Source of the DNA: an uncultured Clostridia bacterium
Lineage (GTDB): Bacteria; Bacillota; Clostridia; TANB77; CAG-508
Direction: 5' to 3'
NCBI GenBank assembly: GCA_948560265.1
Contig: CAOXTD010000015.1
Location: forward strand, 15,375-28,716
DNA length: 13,342 nt
In this document: piece after piece, positions 5,336 to 11,960 of the stretch
Position numbering within the stretch: position 1 is the stretch's first letter
Layout: each line of letters starts with the position of its first letter
Notes under the pieces: model-generated
Told to the model about the DNA's origin: nothing
Database searches by the model: none
What the model saw: the letters and a program-made list of their open reading frames with translations, nothing else
Position numbers and translations under genes: made by a program

Positions 5336-6499
5336 ATGAATTACGAAGATTTTGATAAATTGAAAACAATGTACACTGGGCTTATAGAACTTGTATGTTA
5401 TGCTAAAGAAACTGATTCTGAAGATGAGAAGATGGATTGTTTCTTTAAAATGTTTCAAATAGTCAGAGCTTGTTTAGACTTTTCTCCGTATACGCATTTT
5501 TATACACAAGTATTGATTGATATAATTATAAAAACATATAATACTAAAGTATTTAGGTCAGATTTATTGTTCAAATCTCAAATTGGTGTTTTTATAGAAA
5601 ACTCAAAATATTATCCTAGTGATATATTTCGTGAATTAGAAGAAGATGAATATACTACACAGATTTTACTTATGAAATGGGTTCAAGAAATAGATAAAAT
5701 ATCAGATAAAAAACATAATGAATATATAAAATTCTTTGAAACTATGAGAGATTTATTAATAGAAAATTTAATAGAGAAAAAAACGGATTTAAAAGAAAGA
5801 CTAGAATTGATTAGCAAATATTCTAATAACTCTCTTGTTAGAAATTTAAGTGTGCCTGAAAAATTATTCTTATATGAAACAAAAAGAGTATTTGATATAC
5901 GCTATGTCAATACTAAACCTGCTCACGCTCTTTTTCTTGATACTAAATTCAAAACTAAATATATATGTGATACAGAATTATCTTTTGAAGAAAGAAGATT
6001 AGATGTAGAAAAAATTATAGAAATAATAAAAGAAAAACATATTGTAGCAGAAGAAGTTTATGAATTACAAAATACAGAAGAACAAATTAGATTTGAGTTA
6101 TTTAAAGTAATTCAAAATAACTTTACTATAAACAAATGTGAAAATTGTGGAAGATTGTTTATACCCACCTCTACTAGTAACAATCCAAATCAAAAAGGAA
6201 GGAACGATCAAAAATATTGCAATAACTTATATTTAAATACTGGAAAAACTTGTAAACAAATTGGAGCATTAAATAAACAAAAAGAAAAAGTCAAAAATAG
6301 CTTAATTCTAAAGGAATATAATAGAGAATATAAAAGAATGCATGGATTACATTATAATCATTTAAAAGAATTTAAAGAAAAGCAGTTTAAAGAATGGTCT
6401 AAAAAAGCTAGACAATTAAGAGATACTTATATGGATGAACAATTAGAAAAGTTTAAAATAGAATTGAAGAAATTAAGTATCACGTATTGGAAAAAATAA
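5336..6499 (+). CDS. DUF6076-like protein with C-terminal zinc finger, N-terminus frameshifted
   Basis: 387 residues remain in the open frame. The first two thirds are helical and unrecognised. The C-terminal part has KCENCGRLFIP (C268, C271), KYCNN (C295) and KTCKQIGA (C306), a four-cysteine zinc finger followed by a basic helical tail, as in the DUF6076 family of Clostridia (from memory; function unknown). The ATG at 5336 has no good ribosome site, whereas the frame continues upstream without a stop to about 5263, where it meets the frameshift. The intended protein would be about 40 residues longer and start at 5215. Whether the shortened form is made is doubtful. It is the only plus-strand gene in the element and converges on the XRE regulator. 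Confidence 0.65.
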   Translation: MNYEDFDKLKTMYTGLIELVCYAKETDSEDEKMDCFFKMFQIVRACLDFSPYTHFYTQVLIDIIIKTYNTKVFRSDLLFKSQIGVFIENSKYYPSDIFRELEEDEYTTQILLMKWVQEIDKISDKKHNEYIKFFETMRDLLIENLIEKKTDLKERLELISKYSNNSLVRNLSVPEKLFLYETKRVFDIRYVNTKPAHALFLDTKFKTKYICDTELSFEERRLDVEKIIEIIKEKHIVAEEVYELQNTEEQIRFELFKVIQNNFTINKCENCGRLFIPTSTSNNPNQKGRNDQKYCNNLYLNTGKTCKQIGALNKQKEKVKNSLILKEYNREYKRMHGLHYNHLKEFKEKQFKEWSKKARQLRDTYMDEQLEKFKIELKKLSITYWKK

Positions 6500-6512
6500 A
6501 ATTCATCAAAAG

Positions 6513-6550
6513 CGAAAAGGCGATGATAATTATCACCACCTTTTCGTTTT
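6513..6550. terminator. Bidirectional terminator between DUF6076-like gene and XRE gene
   Basis: CGAAAAGG (6513-6520) pairs with CCTTTTCG (6539-6546). The inside contains a further perfect palindrome, TGATAATTATCA (6524-6535), so a two-part hairpin forms. T-rich tracts on both sides serve the two converging genes. Confidence 0.75.
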
Positions 6551-6552
6551 CA

Positions 6553-6921
6553 CTATACAAAAACTTGCAATATTTGGTATAGTTTTTCTTTATCGGAAGA
6601 TGTAATCTCACTTTTTAAAATCTTTACTATCAATGATATTATCAATGTGTCTTCATCTAAAATGTGATTGTTTTCTTCCTCCATACCAGAATTATCTTCT
6701 GGTTCGTTTGTACGGAGTATAAGCTTTACATCTAGAAACTGTAATACGTTTAGAACATTATATAGATTAGGGATATAATCGCTTTTTCTCCATCTACTTA
6801 TCATTCCTTGACTTATTCCAGCTTCTTGCTCTAATTGTGATTTTGCTATTCCATTAGATTCACATATTTCTTCTATAATCTTTAAAAAATCCTCTTTACT
6901 CCGCATTTCTCTTTCTGCCAT
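6553..6921 (-). CDS. XRE-type helix-turn-helix regulator
   Basis: This 122-residue protein has an HTH at about 12-60. The core GIAKSQLEQEAGISQGMISRW (24-44) is a textbook XRE/Cro-CI helix pair, with the recognition helix around SQGMISRW. The following LYNVLNVLQFLDVKLIL closes the domain. The C-terminal half is acidic (EPEDNSGMEEENN) and ends in a helix that may dimerise. AAGGAGG is 7 nt before the ATG, and a near-consensus promoter lies 33 nt upstream. It lies between the mobilisation relic and the DUF6076 gene. Candidate operators within the element are the inverted repeats at 5061-5095, 8331-8365 and 2849-2874, but no binding site is shown. Its targets, and whether it controls the recombinase, are unknown. 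Confidence 0.88.
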   Translation of the reverse strand: MAEREMRSKEDFLKIIEEICESNGIAKSQLEQEAGISQGMISRWRKSDYIPNLYNVLNVLQFLDVKLILRTNEPEDNSGMEEENNHILDEDTLIISLIVKILKSEITSSDKEKLYQILQVFV

Positions 6922-6953
6922 GATTTTTCCTCCTTATTGAAATATCATATTAT

Positions 6954-6982
6954 ATTATATACTAAATTGCACCAATAGTCAA
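6954..6982 (-). promoter_or_regulatory. Near-consensus sigma-A promoter of the element XRE gene
   Basis: On the minus strand: -35 TTGACT (6977-6982), 17-bp spacer, -10 TATAAT (6954-6959). The start near 6947 gives a leader of about 26 nt with the AAGGAGG. Confidence 0.8.
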
Positions 6983-7007
6983 CATAATTTAAAGTGTGAA
7001 ATATTCT

Positions 7008-8039
7008 TTATCTTTCATATTCCCATTCTTTTTCTCTTTCTTCGTTATTTACTTGCTTTTCAGCATCCAGAGAAATGTTATTCTCTCTTTCAAAATCTTT
7101 AATCAGATTATCTTCAGCACCTATATCAAACTTTTTACAAATCCATTTTATGAATTTTCCAATAGTTTCTCTAAATTTATCTACTACTTTGTGTAAATGA
7201 TTATTTTCTTTTTCCAAACTTTTTATTTTACTTTTATATTTCCACTCTATATCAAATTCCTTTTCTTTATATTCTGTTTTAATATTTTCAACTTGATTAT
7301 GCAAGGCTTTATTATCAGCAAGTATTGCATCTCTTTCTTTTTGGTATTTTTGAGCCTCATCAATAACTTTAGATTGTTTAGATAATTCTTTATGCAATGA
7401 TAAGTTATCTTTATATAATTCTTTAATCAAATCATCTTTAGGCTTTATAATTTCTTCTAATATTTTTTCATCTCTTTTTTTGGATAACCTATTTAGTTTA
7501 ATATCTGTAATATCAGGTGTACTTGGTAATTCTAATTTCATTTCGCTTAAAATTTTCTTTGTATTATCATAATTTGTAATCTTTTTATATTCTTCAATAG
7601 TGTAATGTTTTCTTCCTGTATCTTCAATAAACATTCCTCTTTCTAAATCAAAACCTTTTGACTTAATATGATTGAAATAGGCATCTTGCAGTTTTCTATA
7701 ACTATCTCGACCTTTCCAAAAATCTCTTGCACATATTTTATCAATATTTTTCCCTTCTTTATCTTTTGCATGAACAATAGGAACAAACATTAAGTGCAAA
7801 TGTGGTGCTCCTTCATCTAAATGTACTACTGCTGCAATTATATTCTTTTCGCCAAGATTTTTATAATTGCAAATAAATTTATAACATTCTTCAAAATATC
7901 TTTTTGTTTCTTCTTCTCCAATTCTATCAAAGAAACCTTGATCAGAAGTAAATATCATTTGGCACATTACTATGCTATTACTTCTAATATGTCCTTCTAT
8001 ATTGTTTTCTTTTATATATTTATCAAATTCTTTTGTATA
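7008..8039 (-). pseudogene. MobV-type relaxase, N-terminus deleted
   Basis: The frame opens after a TAA at 8043-8045 and reads TKEFDKYIKENNIEGHIRSN, then MCQMIFTSDQGFF from the first ATG (7967), giving 319 residues from there. The metal-binding histidine motif HLDEGAPHLH (H-x-D-E-x-x-P-H-x-H, residues 49-58 from that ATG) is intact. So is the GRDSYRKLQDAYFNHIKSKG segment, followed by a long coiled coil (about 170-260) and a KFRETIGKFIKWICKKF block usual in this family. The N-terminal motif with the catalytic His/Asn of MobV relaxases is absent. Upstream DNA belongs to a repL remnant instead. The protein is therefore unlikely to nick DNA. It is a relic of a mobilisable plasmid. Confidence 0.82.
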
Positions 8040-8302
8040 GTTTTATAAGTTCCCACAAACATATTTGTACTAGGTTGTGTATTTTCTAATATATATATCA
8101 AAATATCTACCTGTTTACTTTCCACAATTCCTAATACTGGTAAAAAATCTCCTAAATATAATTTTCAAAAATTCTTTTGCCCATATACTTTTTTAGTAAT
8201 CTGATCTACTTCAATAATCTCTCCTGTTTCTTTATCTATCAACTCTTTTCTTCTTGTACCAATTAATGTTTTTGTTTTTTCTATATATTCAACTCCCATC
8301 AT
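8012..8302 (-). pseudogene. Decayed repL plasmid replication gene
   Basis: From an ATG at 8302 (or 8299), with GAGGAGG 5-8 nt upstream, the frame reads MGVEYIEKTKTLIGTRRKEL, then IDKETGEIIEVDQITKKVYG, QKNF and a TGA (8165-8167). Beyond the stop, the same frame continues KLYLGDFLPVLGIVESKQVD, ILIYILENTQPSTNMFVGTY and ends at 8012. This matches the first part of Firmicute RepL replication initiators, where a Trp is expected at the TGA, so TGG to TGA is the simple explanation. The helix-turn-helix that should follow GTYKTI is missing, because the DNA changes into the mob gene at about 8035. The gene is dead twice over: nonsense mutation and 3' deletion. Confidence 0.78.
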
Positions 8303-8330
8303 TCAAACCTCCTCAAATTTAAAATAAAAT

Positions 8331-8365
8331 ACTACATTATAGTGAAGTAAACACTAAAGTGTAGT
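8331..8365. repeat. Imperfect inverted repeat upstream of repL, oriT- or operator-like
   Basis: The 14-nt arms 8331-8344 and 8352-8365 pair at 12 of 14 positions around a 7-nt loop. The minus strand contains TTTAGTGTTTAC, which resembles the TAGTGTGTTATAC core of MobV-type oriT sites such as pMV158 (from memory). A TATAAT on the same strand lies inside the right half, so it may equally be the repL promoter/operator. Confidence 0.5.
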
Positions 8366-8452
8366 AAAGTGTGTAAAATGTTTATAAATACTAATATCTC
8401 AACCAAAAAAGACTTTTTTATAAAATAAAACTCTTTTCTAATATAAAACTGC

Positions 8453-8488
8453 AAAAAAATAAGTCCTAAAATTTTACTTTTAAGACTT
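8453..8488 (-). terminator. Element terminator closing the truncated spoIIID transcript
   Basis: An 11-bp stem (8478-8488 with 8461-8471, one wobble) and a 6-nt loop are followed by A and T7 on the minus strand. It lies 14 bp past the stop of the interrupted spoIIID frame, so spoIIID transcription is ended inside the element before it can reach the element genes. Confidence 0.85.
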
Positions 8489-8501
8489 ACATTTTTATTA
8501 T

Positions 8502-8744
8502 TTATTTAATTACCAACCCTAACTTCACAATAGGATTTTTCTCTGCTAAGAAAACTCCTTTTATTTCAATACTTTCTGGAATAACTCGTCCATTTTTCTT
8601 ACCGTTCTTTAGTGTTACTTCTGTGTGTACAGTACTTTTACTTACTCCAAATTTTCTAGCTGCTCCTCTAACAGTATCTTTACTATCTATAATATAGTGT
8701 GCTAAATTAATTGCTCTCTCTTCAATTGAACTATTCTTTTCCAA
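8502..8744 (-). CDS. spoIIID: 5' part of interrupted spoIIID with element-encoded tail
   Basis: From a TTG at 8744, preceded by AAGGGGG at 8-nt spacing, the frame reads SSIEERAINLAHYIIDSKDT and VRGAARKFGVSKSTVH (to residue 40). This is the N-terminal half of SpoIIID up to the middle of the recognition helix. After the attachment core (8624-8630) it continues with 40 unrelated residues (TEVTLKNGKKNGRVIPESIE and more) to a TAA at 8502. An upstream ATG at 8780 gives a 92-residue reading, but the ribosome site fits the TTG. SpoIIID is a mother-cell DNA-binding protein made under sigma-E that activates sigK and represses many early genes. This form lacks the end of the HTH and the basic C-terminal helix and should not work. 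Excision restores 89 residues, versus 93 in B. subtilis. Confidence 0.93.
   Translation of the reverse strand: MEKNSSIEERAINLAHYIIDSKDTVRGAARKFGVSKSTVHTEVTLKNGKKNGRVIPESIEIKGVFLAEKNPIVKLGLVIK
8624..8630 (-). repeat. Attachment core at the spoIIID 5' end
   Basis: GTACACA on the minus strand, identical to 1177-1183. Sequence at 8631 and above is spoIIID. Sequence below 8624 is element. The codons TCA/ACT-GTA-CAC differ just outside the core, so the shared stretch is exactly 7 bp. Confidence 0.8.
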
Positions 8745-8778
8745 ATGAAAAACCCCCTTAAAATACGCTGTTTTGTAC

Positions 8779-8812
8779 ATTGTATTCTATGAGGGGTTGT
8801 ATTAGAACTTTG
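8779..8812 (-). promoter_or_regulatory. Possible sigma-E promoter of spoIIID
   Basis: CATAGAAT (8784-8791, minus strand) matches the sigma-E -10 CATACAAT at 7 of 8 positions, and 35 nt downstream is a suitable place for the AAGGGGG and TTG start. The -35 side, around 8806-8812, is a poor match, so the call rests on the -10 and on the known sigma-E control of spoIIID. An overlapping AATACAAT (8779-8786) is an alternative -10. Confidence 0.35.
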
Positions 8813-8844
8813 GAAGTTTAACATTTCCTCTTTTTATTTTTATT

Positions 8845-8881
8845 AACTTTCGACATTTAATGTCATTTTTTGTCGAAAGTT
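8845..8881. other. Perfect 11-bp hairpin in the spoIIID/XRE divergent intergenic region (8781-9092)
   Basis: AACTTTCGACA (8845-8855) pairs with TGTCGAAAGTT (8871-8881). The 15-nt loop can itself rearrange, since GACAT/ATGTC is nested. The surrounding 310 bp is otherwise AT-rich and gene-free. It holds the spoIIID control region and, near 9050-9080, an AT-rich leader for the XRE gene with no promoter I would insist on. No T-run suits a terminator for either divergent gene, so a regulatory site is more likely. Confidence 0.4.
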
Positions 8882-9092
8882 GTTATATTTTTTATTTAAC
8901 TTTCATTTCCTATTTTTTTCCAACTTTTCTAAACTTTTCTGCTTTATTTTTCGCATATTTTATCATTTTTGCTTCACAATAATAGAAAGATATTATATCA
9001 CATTTATTTATTAATTTTAACTCTTCTGTTTCTGTGAAGTTTATTAAATAAATGCTATATATAAATCATAATATATAGGTGGAGGGAAAAAT

Positions 9093-9419
9093 ATGGCACT
9101 TGATTATACCATTATTGGGGAAAGATTAAAGAAAGCAAGAACTGATAAAAAAATGACACAAGAAAGACTAGCAGAAAAACTAGATGTTTCAATTGCATTT
9201 TTAAGTAGAATCGAAAGAGGAAATTCTCATGTTAATCTAAAAAGATTAAGCCAAATCTGTGAAATTTTAGGAGTTTCTGAAGGATATATTTTAAATGGTG
9301 CATCCAGTAATTCAGAAAATTACCTAACTTCTGAATTTAATGATATTTTAAATAGCGTTTCTCCTGAAAAGCAAAAGTTGATTTATAAAATTGCTAAAGT
9401 CATTTGTGAGGAAGAATAA
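9093..9419 (+). CDS. XRE-family transcriptional regulator
   Basis: This 108-residue protein begins MALDYTIIGERLKKARTDKK. The helix-turn-helix spans about 9-62: MTQERLAEKLDVSIAFLSRI (21-40) is the HTH core, followed by ERGNSHVNLKRLSQICEILG, a typical XRE domain. The C-terminal 40 residues (LTSEFNDILNSVSPEKQKLI) form the short helical tail seen in many stand-alone clostridial regulators. GGTGGAGGG precedes the ATG at 7-nt spacing. It is divergent from spoIIID with 312 bp between and ends in a strong terminator, so it is monocistronic. Its targets are not visible. It lies outside the element and is probably core-genome. Confidence 0.9.
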   Translation: MALDYTIIGERLKKARTDKKMTQERLAEKLDVSIAFLSRIERGNSHVNLKRLSQICEILGVSEGYILNGASSNSENYLTSEFNDILNSVSPEKQKLIYKIAKVICEEE

Positions 9420-9442
9420 TTTTATTAAAAATACGGCATACT

Positions 9443-9477
9443 AAGGTAAGAAAGGTACTTTCTTGCCTTTTTATTTT
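9443..9477 (+). terminator. Terminator of the XRE gene
   Basis: A 12-bp stem (9443-9454 with 9458-9469, one wobble) and a 3-nt loop are followed by a T-rich tract, 23 bp after the stop codon. Confidence 0.85.
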
Positions 9478-9480
9478 AGC

Positions 9481-9522
9481 TTGTACGGAGCTTTTTAGCG
9501 CTTCGCTCAAAAATTCCTACAA
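9481..9522. repeat. 42-nt imperfect palindrome, REP-like
   Basis: TTGTA/TACAA, GGA/TCC, TTTTT/AAAAA and GCG/CGC pair in order around a small CTT loop at about 9501. It resembles dispersed extragenic palindromes of Clostridia and lies between the XRE terminator and the pflB promoter. No other copy is in this window. Confidence 0.45.
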
Positions 9523-9536
9523 TCTAGAAAAAAATG

Positions 9537-9565
9537 TTGCTAATTGTCACAAGTTATGATATGAT
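9537..9565 (+). promoter_or_regulatory. pflB promoter
   Basis: -35 TTGCTA (9537-9542), 17-bp spacer ending TGA, -10 TATGAT (9560-9565), a sigma-A promoter with extended -10. The start near 9572 leaves a leader of about 70 nt containing an 18-nt near-palindrome at 9581-9598 (TAGGTATTTAAATATCTA), a possible operator. No Rex-type TTGTTAA...TTAACAA site is seen. Confidence 0.65.
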
Positions 9566-9642
9566 AAGTAAGATATGGATTAGGTATTTAAATATCTATC
9601 TTTCATGTCAAATGATTATAAAATTAAAAAGGAGGCTTTTTT

Positions 9643-11886
9643 ATGGACTTTAAACAATGGGACAGTTTTAATAAACAAGGCGAATGGACAAAAGAAATTG
9701 ATGTAAGAAGCTTTATTCAAGCTAACTATACACCATATGAGGGTGATAGCAGTTTCTTAAGTGGTCCAACTGAAAAAACAACAAAATTATGGGATAAGGT
9801 TTTAGACCTATATAAGAAAGAAAGAGAAAACGGTGACGTATTAGATGTAGATACAAAAACTCCATCTGGTGTTAATCGTTACGCAGCTGGATATGTTGAC
9901 AAAGATTTAGAAGAAATCGTTGGTTTCCAAACTGACGCACCACTAAAAAGAGCAATTATGCCAAATGGTGGTATCCGTATTGTAGAAAAATCATGCGAAA
10001 GCTATGGATATAAAGTAGATGAAAATATAGCCCATATTTACCATGATTTAAGAAGAACTCACAATGACGGTGTCTTTGCAGTTTATACACCTGAAATTAG
10101 AGCAGCTAGAAGCTCACACTTAATTACTGGTCTTCCAGATGGTTATGGACGTGGAAGAATTATTGGTGATTACAGAAGAGTGGCCTTATATGGTGTAGAT
10201 GCTTTAATTGAAAGCAAAAAAGAAGAATTAAGTCTTTTAGATAGAGATGAAATGACAGAAGATTTAATCCGTCAAAGAGAAGAAGTTTATGATCAAATTT
10301 TAGCTTTAAATGATTTAAAAGCTATGGCTCAAACTTATGGATTTGATATTTCTCAGCCTGCTAATACAGCTAAAGAGGCTATTCAATGGTTATACTTTGG
10401 ATATTTAGGCGCTATTAAAGATCAAAATGGTGCTGCCATGAGTTTAGGTAGAACTTCTACTTTCTTAGACATCTATATTGAAAGAGATATTAAAAATGGA
10501 AGCTTAACAGAAGAAACTGCTCAAGAATTAATTGACCAATTTGTTATGAAATTAAGAATGGTTCGTTTCTTAAGAGCTCCTGAATACAATGCCCTATTTA
10601 GTGGTGACCCAGTATGGGTAACTGAAAGTATTGGTGGTATGGGAGTTGATGGAAGAACTTTAGTTACAAAAAATAGCTTCCGTATGCTTCATACTTTAGT
10701 AAACTTAGGACCAGCTCCAGAACCAAACTTAACAGTATTATGGTCTACTCGTCTACCAGAAGGATTTAAAAAATTCTGCTCAGATATTTCTATTAAAACA
10801 TCTTCTATTCAATATGAAAATGATGATTTAATGAGAGTAACTTTAGGAGACGATTATGGTATTGCATGCTGTGTTTCAGCTATGAAAATTGGTAAACAAA
10901 TGCAATTCTTTGGAGCAAGAGCAAACCTTGCAAAAGCTCTACTTTACGCTATTAATGGTGGTAGAGATGAAAAGAGTGGAAAACAAATTACACCTAAATT
11001 TGCACCAATTACTTCTGAATATTTAGATTATGATGAAGTAATGGAAAAATTTGACCATATGATGGAATATTTAGCAAAAACTTACGTAAAAGCTTTAAAT
11101 ATGATTCACTATATGCATGACAAATATTCTTATGAAGCATTAGAAATGGCTTTACATGATAAAGAAAGAGATATTTTAAGAACTATGGCTTGTGGTATCG
11201 CAGGGTTCTCAGTTGCAGTTGATTCTTTATCTGCTATCAAATATGCTAAAGTTAAAGTTATCCGTGATGAAACAGGATTAGCTGTTGATTATCAAGTAGA
11301 AGGTGACTTCCCTAAATACGGAAATGATGATGACAGAGTTGATGATATGGCAGTTGAATTAACAAAAACATTTATGAAAAAAGTAGAAAAACATGCAACT
11401 TACAAAAATTCAAGAGCTACAATGTCTATCTTAACTATCACATCTAATGTAGTATATGGTAAAAATACAGGTTCTACACCTGATGGTAGAAAAGATGGTG
11501 AACCATTTGGACCTGGTGCTAACCCACTTCATGGAAGAGATACTAACGGTGCTTTAGCTGTTATGAACACAATTGCTAAATTACCTTATGAATATTCAGA
11601 AGATGGTATTTCTTATACTTTCTCTATCACACCAGGAACACTTGGAAAAGATGAAGAAACAAGAGTAAACAACTTAACAAGTATGTTAGATGGTTTCTTT
11701 GCACAAACTGGACATCATATCAATGTCAATGTATTTGATAGAGCATTACTAGAAGACGCTATGGAACATCCTGAAAAATATCCACAATTAACCATTCGTG
11801 TATCTGGTTATGCAGTTAACTTTACAAAATTAACAAGAGAACAACAATTAGACGTTATTCATAGAACAATTCATGAAAGAATCTAA
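9643..11886 (+). CDS. pflB: Formate C-acetyltransferase (pyruvate formate-lyase)
   Basis: This 747-residue glycyl-radical enzyme converts pyruvate and CoA to acetyl-CoA and formate in the cytoplasm of anaerobically growing cells. The N-terminal PFL domain carries the active-site pair C409-C410 in GIACCVSAM. The C-terminal glycine-radical domain has RVSGYAVNF with the radical glycine at G722, 25 residues from the end as in E. coli PflB. The length is close to the usual 750-760. AGGAGG precedes the ATG at 7-nt spacing. The codon choice and conservation look like a highly expressed housekeeping gene. It is followed 74 bp downstream by its activase pflA, across a short repeat, and the two form an operon. 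The glycyl radical is installed by PflA and destroyed by oxygen. Confidence 0.98.
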   Translation: MDFKQWDSFNKQGEWTKEIDVRSFIQANYTPYEGDSSFLSGPTEKTTKLWDKVLDLYKKERENGDVLDVDTKTPSGVNRYAAGYVDKDLEEIVGFQTDAPLKRAIMPNGGIRIVEKSCESYGYKVDENIAHIYHDLRRTHNDGVFAVYTPEIRAARSSHLITGLPDGYGRGRIIGDYRRVALYGVDALIESKKEELSLLDRDEMTEDLIRQREEVYDQILALNDLKAMAQTYGFDISQPANTAKEAIQWLYFGYLGAIKDQNGAAMSLGRTSTFLDIYIERDIKNGSLTEETAQELIDQFVMKLRMVRFLRAPEYNALFSGDPVWVTESIGGMGVDGRTLVTKNSFRMLHTLVNLGPAPEPNLTVLWSTRLPEGFKKFCSDISIKTSSIQYENDDLMRVTLGDDYGIACCVSAMKIGKQMQFFGARANLAKALLYAINGGRDEKSGKQITPKFAPITSEYLDYDEVMEKFDHMMEYLAKTYVKALNMIHYMHDKYSYEALEMALHDKERDILRTMACGIAGFSVAVDSLSAIKYAKVKVIRDETGLAVDYQVEGDFPKYGNDDDRVDDMAVELTKTFMKKVEKHATYKNSRATMSILTITSNVVYGKNTGSTPDGRKDGEPFGPGANPLHGRDTNGALAVMNTIAKLPYEYSEDGISYTFSITPGTLGKDEETRVNNLTSMLDGFFAQTGHHINVNVFDRALLEDAMEHPEKYPQLTIRVSGYAVNFTKLTREQQLDVIHRTIHERI

Positions 11887-11888
11887 TT

Positions 11889-11943
11889 TGTCATGTTGGG
11901 GACGTTCCTTTTCCTGACAAAAGTGTCAGGTTGGGGACACACC
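11889..11943. repeat. REP-like repeat between pflB and pflA
   Basis: TGTCATGTTGGGGAC (11889-11903) and TGTCAGGTTGGGGAC (11924-11938) are direct repeats with one mismatch, 35 bp apart. Between them CCTGACA/TGTCAGG (11913-11930) forms a hairpin with a 4-nt loop. GTTGGGGACGTTCC-type sequence is familiar as a dispersed repeat related to IS200-like/REP-associated transposases (from memory). It sits in the only gap of the operon. Confidence 0.6.
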
Positions 11944-11960
11944 TCAAATAATAGGAGTAA

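Larger units (their letters stand above)
1177..8630 (-). mobile_element. Skin-like intervening element inserted in spoIIID
   Basis: This 7447-bp segment (counted from core to core) separates the two halves of spoIIID. It is bounded by identical 7-bp cores, GTACACA on the minus strand, at 1177-1183 and 8624-8630. It carries a large serine recombinase next to one boundary in the same orientation as spoIIID. Cargo in minus-strand order: terminator, inverted repeat, repL remnant, truncated MobV relaxase, XRE regulator, convergent DUF6076 gene, structured RNA candidate, small protein, type III toxin-antitoxin, DUF2971 protein, recombinase. In the skin family the recombinase excises the element in the mother cell. 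That timing is inferred here. Decayed plasmid genes beside intact excision functions suggest an old, domesticated insertion. Confidence 0.9.

Noticed and set aside
6996..8048. Plus-strand frames at 6996-7196, 7197-7385 and 7821-8048
   Set aside because: They are Phe/Ile-rich shadows of the relaxase coiled coil on the minus strand.
8502..8780. Stand-alone 92-residue HTH regulator
   Set aside because: Similarity to SpoIIID stops abruptly at the 7-bp core, the matching C-terminal half exists at the other end of the element, and the ribosome site belongs to the TTG at 8744.
8845..8881. Terminator between spoIIID and the XRE gene
   Set aside because: The two genes are divergent, so nothing needs ending there, and the minus-strand side has no T-run.
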